From positions 293,631-357,630 of the forward strand of contig NZ_JAUQSY010000006.1 in the NCBI RefSeq assembly GCF_030580865.1: a DNA stretch of 64,000 bases, read 5' to 3'. Shown piece by piece: positions 58,439 to 64,000 of this stretch. The DNA comes from Hymenobacter aranciens (GTDB lineage: Bacteria > Bacteroidota > Bacteroidia > Cytophagales > Hymenobacteraceae). The stretch's first letter is position 1. The number at the start of each line of letters is the position of its first letter. The notes under the pieces were generated by a model. The model was not told the origin of the DNA. It was given only the letters and a program-made list of their open reading frames with translations, and searched no databases. Position numbers and translations under genes: made by a program.

Positions 58439-58465
58439 GGCTCCCACCTCCGTAAGGTGGGAGCC
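58439..58465 (+). terminator. Terminator after the 55281 gene
   Basis: Perfect 11-bp arms (58439-58449 and 58455-58465) pair as GGCTCCCACCT/AGGTGGGAGCC. The following T tract is weak. Confidence 0.75.
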
Positions 58466-58503
58466 TCATCCAGCTTTTCTTGCCTTTTACTGCTTTCTTC
58501 CTG

Positions 58504-58722
58504 ATGAAACAATTCCTTGTAATGACTCTCTTGTTGGCCGCTGGTGCCCTGACGCAAGGCGCAATGGCCCAGCCCGGTGGCGGCGGCCCCGAGCCCGGCC
58601 CCGGCAATGGTGGCGGCGGGGCCACCGACGTGCCCATCGACGGCGGTGTGAGCTTGCTGCTGGCTGGCGGGGCGGCCTATGGGGTGCGGCGCCTGCGCCA
58701 GCGCGCCAGCCGCCTCCGGTAA
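58504..58722 (+). CDS. Small exported protein with PIDGG-type C-terminal sorting signal
   Basis: The 72-residue product has a signal peptide (FLVMTLLLAAGALTQGAMAQ), a short Gly/Pro-rich linker (PGGGGPEPGPGNGGGG), then P-I-D-G-G followed by a hydrophobic stretch (VSLLLAGGAAYG) and a basic end (VRRLRQRASRLR). The PIDGG, hydrophobic, basic tail order matches the short PID-CTERM-like proteins seen in Bacteroidota, which are thought to be processed and sorted by an exosortase-like system. The mature chain would be only about 15-20 residues, so it is more likely a structural or signal peptide than an enzyme. The gene ends at a hairpin terminator (58750-58777) and is followed by a regulon member. 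Confidence 0.75.
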   Translation: MKQFLVMTLLLAAGALTQGAMAQPGGGGPEPGPGNGGGGATDVPIDGGVSLLLAGGAAYGVRRLRQRASRLR

Positions 58723-58749
58723 AGGCTTGGTGCCTCCTACCACTTGTGA

Positions 58750-58781
58750 AGCCCGGTTGCAGCAATGCGGCCGGGCTTTTT
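58750..58781 (+). terminator. Terminator after the 58504 gene
   Basis: Arms AGCCCGG (58750-58756) and CCGGGCT (58771-58777), followed by a run of T residues. Confidence 0.75.
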
Positions 58782-58823
58782 GGTGGCTGGGCGCGTGGGG
58801 GAGGGGAGAGCCGGTCAGCTCGT

Positions 58824-58928
58824 CCTCAAAGAATGAGGCTAAGCCTCAAAATGCTTGCTGGCGAATTGCTTAGCCTGGCATATTTGCAGCTCAAATGTCC
58901 TTCTCACCCGGCCGTTGGCCGGACATTT
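58824..58928 (+). promoter_or_regulatory. CCTCA operator-promoter-hairpin module 2
   Basis: CCTCA (58824), TGAGG (58834), CCTCA (58844) and CTTG (58854) are at exact 10-bp steps. CATATTTG (58879-58886) is the -7 box after 21 nt. A compound hairpin follows (AAATGTCC 58893-58900 with GGACATTT 58921-58928, inner GGCC/GGCC). ATG 58942 is 14 nt further on. Confidence 0.85.
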
Positions 58929-58941
58929 TACCTGTTTCGCC

Positions 58942-59070
58942 ATGCCTTTCCGCTTTTTTCGTCCCGCTACCCGCGCTTTCCCTTCTCACACCGTGCAGCC
59001 CTGGCTGTGGCTGGCGGTGGTCAGCGGCGTGCTGGCGCTGGTGGTGGCCGGCACCGCGCTGGCCGGGTGA
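58942..59070 (+). CDS. Very short ORF controlled by the CCTCA module (possibly a remnant)
   Basis: The 42-residue frame MPFRFFRPATRAFPSH followed by QPWLWLAVVSGVLALVVAGTALAG is a signal-peptide or single-membrane-helix segment that ends at TGA without any mature domain. It may be the start of a secreted protein whose remainder has been lost. The full regulatory module and its normal spacing upstream argue that transcription is still driven. It could also be a genuine small membrane protein. I see no family. After the stop the sequence continues GC-rich without a recognised domain until the next module. Confidence 0.45.
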   Translation: MPFRFFRPATRAFPSHTVQPWLWLAVVSGVLALVVAGTALAG

Positions 59071-59119
59071 GCCCTGGCGGCCGGAGCGGTGCTGCCCGGG
59101 CCGCCCGGCCGGGGAGTAA

Positions 59120-59227
59120 CCTCAAAGATTGAGGTTGAGCCTCAAAAACCTTGCCTACGGTGTTTGGTCAGAGGACTTTTGTGCGTTCGTAATATTCCTT
59201 GCCCGGCTGGCCGCCGGGCATTTTTTT
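59120..59227 (+). promoter_or_regulatory. CCTCA operator-promoter-hairpin module 3
   Basis: CCTCA (59120), TGAGG (59130), CCTCA (59140) and CTTG (59150) are at exact 10-bp steps; the first pair reads CCTCAA-AGA-TTGAGG. GACTTTTG (59174-59181) is the -7 box after 20 nt. The hairpin TGCCCGGC/GCCGGGCA (59200-59207 and 59213-59220) with T7 precedes ATG 59248. Confidence 0.87.
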
Positions 59228-59247
59228 CACCCTTTTCCCTTACCTAC

Positions 59248-62200
59248 ATGGAAAAATCTATTTTACCCCCCACTAGCTTGCGCCCCGGCCGGGCTGCCTG
59301 GCCGGGGCGCCCGCTGCTGTGGCTGCTGGCCCTGCTGCTGAGCCTGGCCGGCGCGGCCCAGGCCCAGGTAACCACCCTGAGCTACACGGGCGCGCCCCAA
59401 ACCTACGTCGTGCCGGCCGGCATCACCCAGCTCAAGGTGGTGGCGCAGGGCGGCAGCGGCGGCAGCAACGGCGCGGTGGTGACGGCCATCGTGACCGTTA
59501 CGCCCGGCGAAACCCTGACCGCCGTGGTCGGCGGCGAGGGCATTTATGACCAAACCGGTTCGGCGGGCGGATACAACGGCGGCACCAAAGGCGACGACCT
59601 CGACTTTGCCAACGAGAACTACGGCGGCGGCGGCGGCGGGGCCACCGACCTGCGCCGGGCCATTGGCAACGGCAGCACCGGCGACTACCTGACCAGCCGC
59701 AACGCCCTGGTGGTAGCGGGCGGGGCCGGCGGCGGCGGCTACAACGAAAACGGCGGCGACGGCGGCACGCCCAACAATGCCGATGCCCCCAACGGCGGCG
59801 GCGGCGGCGGCACAGCCAGCGGCCCAGGCGCAGGCGTGGGCACGGGCACGAGCGGCGTGAACAACGTGGGCGGTGCCGCAGAGGTGGGCAGCTACAGCGG
59901 CGGCGGCGGCGGCGGGTATTACGGCGGCGGCGGCGGTGGCGGCGGGGCCGGCATTGGCCTGGGCGGCGGCGGCGGCTCGTCGTTTGTGACGGCTACCGGC
60001 AGCAGCGGCACCAGCTACGCGCTGGCGACTACCTTCGGCAACGGCTCGATTACCCTGAGTCCGGTAGTGCCGGGGCTGACCGTGACCGCCGTGAACCCCA
60101 CCAGCGGGGTGCGGGGCTCGAGCGTGACCATCACTGGCACCGGCTTCACCGGGGCCACCGGCGTGAGCTTCGGCCGGTGGGCCGCCAGCAGCTTTGTGGT
60201 GAACTCCAGCACCCAGATTACGGCGGTGGTGGCCAACGCCACATTCACCGGCCCCCAAGTGGTGTCGGTGACCAATGCCAGCGGCACCAACTCCGGCACG
60301 GTTACCTTCACGGTGGTCTTGCCGGCCAGCGTCGGCACCAGCAACCCCGTCGTAACCGGCACCACCGTCAGCCTGGGCGGGACGGTGAACAACGAAAACG
60401 GCAACACCGTGACCGAGCGCGGCGTGGTATACAGCACCACCAGCAACCCGCCCACTACGGCCGACACCAAAGTGGTTATCAATAGCGGGGCAAGCGCGGG
60501 CGGTACCGGTTCGTTTTCGCAGGCCGTGAGCGGTTTCCCGCTTTCTACCACCTACTACGTGCGGGCCTATGCCATCAGCAGCGTCGGCACCAGCTACGGC
60601 GCGGTGCGGCAGTTCACGACCGGCAGCGGCTCCACCCCCACCATCACCAGCATCACCCCCACGAGCGGCCCGGTAGGCACGAGCGTGGCCATCACCGGTA
60701 CCGGCTTTTTGCTGGGCGGCAATAACGTGCGCTTCAATGGCGTGCTCATCACCTCGGGCAGCACCAACTCGACCACCAGCATCACGGCCGTGGTACCCAA
60801 CGGGGCCACCACCGGCAACGTGACGGTGCAGAACTCGAACGGCACTTCCAACGGCGTGCCCTTCACCGTGCTCTCGGCCCCAAGCGTAACGACCAACGCG
60901 GCCACCAGCGTTGCTTATAACAGAGCCACCTTGAATGGCAACGTGACATCCGACGGCGGCTTTGCCGTAACCGAGCGCGGCTTTGTGTACAGCACCACCA
61001 TCGTGGCTCCAGATATCAGCAACGGCACGCAGGTGGTAGTAGGCAGCGGCACGGGGGCCTTCTCGCAGGCCATCACCGGCCTCAACTACAACACCACCTA
61101 CTTTTTGCGGGCCTACGCCATCAACAGCCTGGGCACGACCTACGGCAGCGATATCGCCTTCACCACGCCGGGCCTGCCGGCCAACTTCCCGACCATTTCG
61201 AGCCTCAGCCCGAGCAGCGGGCAGGTGGGCGAGAGCGTGACCATCGGCGGCACGAACTTCGTGAGCGGCAGCACCTCGGTTACCTTCAACGGCACGGCGG
61301 CTACCAGCGTCACCGTGAACTCGGCTTCCAGCCTCACGGTGCTCGTGCCGGCCGGGGCCAGCACTGGCTTCATCCGCGTAACCACCCCCGTGGGCACCAC
61401 GATGCAAAACCCGAACTTTACCGTATTCGCTCCGGCAACGGTGACGACGGCGGCCGTGACGGGCATCGGCAACCTGAGCGCCACGATGGGTGGCAACGTA
61501 ACGGCCGACAATGGCTCGACCGTGAGCGAGCGCGGCGTGGTGTATAGCAGCATCAACCCCACCCCTAACATCTACGACGTGAAAGTGGCCATCGGCAGCG
61601 GCACGGGCGCTTTCTCGCAGGCCATCACCGGCCTGACGACCTACACCGTGTACTACGTGCGGGCCTACGCCTTCAACGGCGCGGGCACTTCGTATGGGGC
61701 CGTGGTGCAGTTCCGCACCGACCCCACCGCGCCCACCCTCACCAGCCTCTCGCCCACAAGCGGCCCGACGGGCACCAGCGTGACCCTGACCGGGGCCGAC
61801 TTCCTCAGCGGCAGCACGGTGAGCTTCGGCGGCACGGCCGCTGCCAGCGTCACGGTGAACTCGCTCACCAGCATCACGGCCGTAGTGCCCGGCAGCCTGC
61901 CCGTGGGCAGCGTGAACGTGAGCGTGACCACGGCTGGCGGCACCACCACCAGCCGGGCCTTTGACGTGAAGGCAACCCCCACCGTAACGACGAACGCCGC
62001 TACGAACCTCACCACCACTTCGGCCACGTTGGGCGGCAACGTGACGGCCGACGGCGGCCTAGCCGTGACCGAGTACGGCGTGGTGTACAGCACCAGCAAC
62101 GCCACGCCCACCACGGCCGACACGAAACTGCCACTTGGCAGCGGCACGGGCAGCTTCTCGCAGACCCAGACAGGCCTGATGCCGAGCACCACTTACTACG

Positions 62201-64000
62201 TGCGGGCCTACGCCACCAACAGCTTGGGCACCAGCTACGGCGCCGTGCAGCAGTTCTCGACTCAGGGAAGGCCCATCGTGACCACGGACGCGCCGATAGG
62301 CATTACGCCCACTGGCGTAACGTTTGTGGGTAACTTGATTTCCGAGGGCGGCCAGCAAACCGAAATCGGCTTTGTGTACGTGCAAGGCACCAGCACCCCA
62401 GATATTACGGACGTTAGCCACACGAGGCTGGTAGCGAACGGCGGCTTGGGCAGATTCACGTTTACCGTGATTAACAGACTGACCCCCAACACGCAGTACA
62501 CGGTGCGGGCCTATGCCAGAAACGGCAACGGTACCAGCTACGGGGTCAGCCAAACCTTCTTCACCACAACCGACCCGACGGTGACCACGGCGGCTCCGAC
62601 CAACATCACCCGCTACGCGGCCACGCTGGGCGGCAACGTGACATTTGACGGCAACACGACCGTGACCGACCGGGGCGTGGTGTACAGCACCAGCAACGCC
62701 ACGCCCACCACGGCCGACACGAAACTGCCACTTGGCAGCGGCACGGGCAGCTTCTCGCAGACCCTGACCAACCTGACGAACGGCACCACCTACTACGTGC
62801 GTGCCTACGCGACCAATGCCGTGAGCACCACCTACGGCGCCGTGCAGCAGTTCACGGCGCAGGATGCGGCCGTGTACTGGCCCCTAGCCCTCACCGGCTT
62901 CAACGCCGATGTGGTGATGCGGAATATCAGCAACTCCCCCGCTAACGAAACCACTGCCAGCGTGGATGGCGGCTCGCCGGGCTACGTGTTCTACGAACGC
63001 GGCTACCAAGGCACGACCAGCCCGAACGGGCTGCCGACGGACGGCCGCTTTACCAGCGCCGTTACCAGTGGCCTGCCCTACCAGTTGCAGCCCTACAACA
63101 TCAGCTTTGCTGGCAACAACTCGTTGCGGCTGGCTCCGGGAGCTAGCGGCACGCTCACCTTGGCCCCCAACTACGTGGTGGTGAAAAAGCTGTACGTGCT
63201 GGCGACTTCGGGCGGGGGCGCGTCCACGATTTCGGTGACGATGAACTTCAACAACGGGGCGCCCCAGACCGTAACCGGGCTGGCCGTGCCCGACTGGTTC
63301 AACGGCGCAAACGCGGCCCTGTCGGGCTTTGGCCGGTTGCTGCGAAGCACCACAACGGGGCAAAGCGTAGACAACAGCAACGCCGGCAACCCGCGCCTGT
63401 ACGAAATTCCGGTAACGCTGCCGATTCAGGCCTACGAGGATTTGGCCCTCTTGCAAATTGACATCACCAACGATGCCAGTAGCGGCGGTGTGGTGAACGT
63501 GATGGCCATCACGGCTGAGCTGACCCCGACGACCCTCAGCGCTGGCACCACCACGATTACGAACGTGGTTCAACTCTTCACCCTGCCCCCCGGCACTACC
63601 GTGCAGGCCCAAGGCTGGGGCGGCGGCGGCGGCGGCTCTGGCGGCGGCGGCGGCGGCGCGGCCTACGCCACCACCACCCTCCCGGGCAACAACAATTACG
63701 TGGTGGACCCCGGCGCGAACGGCCCCAACAACTTCAACGGCACGGCCAGCGTGGTGACGACCGGGGCCGGCACGACGGTATTGCGGGCGCAGCCGGGCCT
63801 GGCTAGCTCCACCGGCAGCCAGGGCGGGCTGGGCGGCACGGCAGCCGCCAGCTTCCCCACCGCCGGGGCCGTGAGCGGCACCAACGGCACCGACAGGCCC
63901 GGCAATTCGGGTGGCGCGGGCGGCGCAGCTGGTGGGCCGGGCGGTGGCGCAGGCGGCGTGGCTGGCTCCCCCGGCGTGGGCGGCGGCGCAGGCGCGGCCC
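59248..64000 (+). CDS. Giant secreted protein with Gly-rich and alternating IPT/FnIII-like domains (runs off window)
   Basis: The frame is open from ATG 59248 to the window end (at least 1584 residues, no stop). It has a signal peptide (LLWLLALLLSLAGAAQAQ), then a Gly-rich domain (about 35-275; runs such as YGGGGGGA and GGYNGG). From about 275 IPT/TIG domains (VTAVNPTSGVRGSSVTITGTGF; ITSITPTSGPVGTSVAITGTG; ISSLSPSSGQVGESVTIGGTNF; LTSLSPTSGPTGTSVTLTGADF) alternate with FnIII-like units of the type TVTTNAATNLTTTSATLGGNVTADGG ... STTYYVRAYATNS. A different beta domain starts near 1210 (YWPLALTGFNADVVMRN), and a second Gly-rich region opens near the end ([17 protein letters not shown]). It is probably exported by T9SS, but its C-terminus is outside the window. 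A 91-bp direct repeat lies within it. A surface adhesin or matrix role is inferred. Confidence 0.85.
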   Translation, partial: MEKSILPPTSLRPGRAAWPGRPLLWLLALLLSLAGAAQAQVTTLSYTGAPQTYVVPAGITQLKVVAQGGSGGSNGAVVTAIVTVTPGETLTAVVGGEGIYDQTGSAGGYNGGTKGDDLDFANENYGGGGGGATDLRRAIGNGSTGDYLTSRNALVVAGGAGGGGYNENGGDGGTPNNADAPNGGGGGGTASGPGAGVGTGTSGVNNVGGAAEVGSYSGGGGGGYYGGGGGGGGAGIGLGGGGGSSFVTATGSSGTSYALATTFGNGSITLSPVVPGLTVTAVNPTSGVRGSSVTITGTGFTGATGVSFGRWAASSFVVNSSTQITAVVANATFTGPQVVSVTNASGTNSGTVTFTVVLPASVGTSNPVVTGTTVSLGGTVNNENGNTVTERGVVYSTTSNPPTTADTKVVINSGASAGGTGSFSQAVSGFPLSTTYYVRAYAISSVGTSYGAVRQFTTGSGSTPTITSITPTSGPVGTSVAITGTGFLLGGNNVRFNGVLITSGSTNSTTSITAVVPNGATTGNVTVQNSNGTSNGVPFTVLSAPSVTTNAATSVAYNRATLNGNVTSDGGFAVTERGFVYSTTIVAPDISNGTQVVVGSGTGAFSQAITGLNYNTTYFLRAYAINSLGTTYGSDIAFTTPGLPANFPTISSLSPSSGQVGESVTIGGTNFVSGSTSVTFNGTAATSVTVNSASSLTVLVPAGASTGFIRVTTPVGTTMQNPNFTVFAPATVTTAAVTGIGNLSATMGGNVTADNGSTVSERGVVYSSINPTPNIYDVKVAIGSGTGAFSQAITGLTTYTVYYVRAYAFNGAGTSYGAVVQFRTDPTAPTLTSLSPTSGPTGTSVTLTGADFLSGSTVSFGGTAAASVTVNSLTSITAVVPGSLPVGSVNVSVTTAGGTTTSRAFDVKATPTVTTNAATNLTTTSATLGGNVTADGGLAVTEYGVVYSTSNATPTTADTKLPLGSGTGSFSQTQTGLMPSTTYYVRAYATNSLGTSYGAVQQFSTQGRPIVTTDAPIGITPTGVTFVGNLISEGGQQTEIGFVYVQGTSTPDITDVSHTRLVANGGLGRFTFTVINRLTPNTQYTVRAYARNGNGTSYGVSQTFFTTTDPTVTTAAPTNITRYAATLGGNVTFDGNTTVTDRGVVYSTSNATPTTADTKLPLGSGTGSFSQTLTNLTNGTTYYVRAYATNAVSTTYGAVQQFTAQDAAVYWPLALTGFNADVVMRNISNSPANETTASVDGGSPGYVFYERGYQGTTSPNGLPTDGRFTSAVTSGLPYQLQPYNISFAGNNSLRLAPGASGTLTLAPNYVVVKKLYVLATSGGGASTISVTMNFNNGAPQTVTGLAVPDWFNGANAALSGFGRLLRSTTTGQSVDNSNAGNPRLYEIPVTLPIQAYEDLALLQIDITNDASSGGVVNVMAITAELTPTTLSAGTTTITNVVQLFTLPPGTTVQAQGWGGGGGGSGGGGGGAAYATTTLPGNNNYVVDPGANGPNNFNGTASVVTTGAGTTVLRAQPGLASSTGSQGGLGGTAAASFPTAGAVSGTNGTDRPGNSGGAGGAAGGPGGGAGGVAGSPGVGGGAGAA
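62077..62764 (+). repeat. Pair of identical 91-bp direct repeats in the 59248 gene
   Basis: Copies at 62077-62167 and 62674-62764 are identical and 597 bp (199 codons) apart. Both encode part of an FnIII-like unit (GVVYSTSNATPTTADTKLPL). This suggests a recent duplication or gene conversion. Confidence 0.85.

Noticed and set aside
59263..61407. 714-codon minus-strand open frame
   Set aside because: Opposite the Gly-rich giant gene with clear domains; shadow frame.

Overview
The window looks like chromosomal DNA from a GC-rich member of the Bacteroidota, most likely Hymenobacter or a close Cytophagales relative. The evidence is: many secreted proteins with a C-terminal type IX secretion (T9SS) type A sorting domain (FPNP ... 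AGxYxxRL); promoters of the Bacteroidota form (TTTG/CTTG, about 20 nt, TAnnTTTG) instead of sigma70 boxes; no obvious Shine-Dalgarno sequences; and a PIDGG-type short surface protein. The genus is an inference. I found no rRNA, tRNA, CRISPR array or intact transposase.

Layout. 1-7.5 kb: the start of an acyl-CoA dehydrogenase (minus), then a plus-strand run for capsule/exopolysaccharide export (Wza-like lipoprotein, Wzc-like tyrosine kinase, CpsB/YwqE-like phosphatase), an SDR-family epimerase/dehydratase and a TPR protein. 7.6-18.5 kb: phosphosulfolactate synthase (comA-like), two large T9SS surface proteins on the minus strand, a bestrophin-like channel, a DedA membrane protein and shikimate dehydrogenase. 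18.5-33.4 kb: an outer-membrane beta-barrel receptor, an ECF sigma factor overlapping a membrane-anchored partner, uvrB, a nucleotidyltransferase pair, a DUF421 protein, an NCS1 permease, an alpha/beta hydrolase, a Crp/Fnr regulator and a short UvrA paralogue lacking the UvrB-binding region. 33.5-52.1 kb: a surface-protein island with three VCBS/FG-GAP paralogues, an AraC-type regulator, a DUF3494 ice-binding-like protein, an FnIII protein and a 1777-residue repeat protein. 52.2-54 kb: two small hypothetical genes and an XRE-type HTH gene preceded by two 37-bp palindromes. 54.1-64 kb: secreted-protein genes sharing one distinctive upstream control module.

The most interesting signal is that module. 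Three genes (starts 55281, 58942, 59248) are each preceded by CCTCA-N5-TGAGG-N5-CCTCA-N5-CTTG, with the four elements at exact 10-bp steps. CTTG doubles as a -33 box; about 20 nt later comes a -7-like box ending TTTG or TTTTG, and then a GC hairpin ahead of the start codon, followed by a T-rich tract in three of the four copies. A fourth copy (54123-54420) is split between its second and third half-sites by a 190-bp MITE-like element with 20-bp terminal inverted repeats, and the gene behind it (54445) carries a stop codon and a frameshift. This looks like an undescribed operator plus attenuator-like leader controlling a small regulon of secreted proteins, one member of which is decaying.

Several surface proteins share modules: four (8537, 36388, 46751, 55281) carry one homologous C-terminal region of about 450-600 residues behind different N-terminal domains, and the three VCBS paralogues end in nearly identical DNA.
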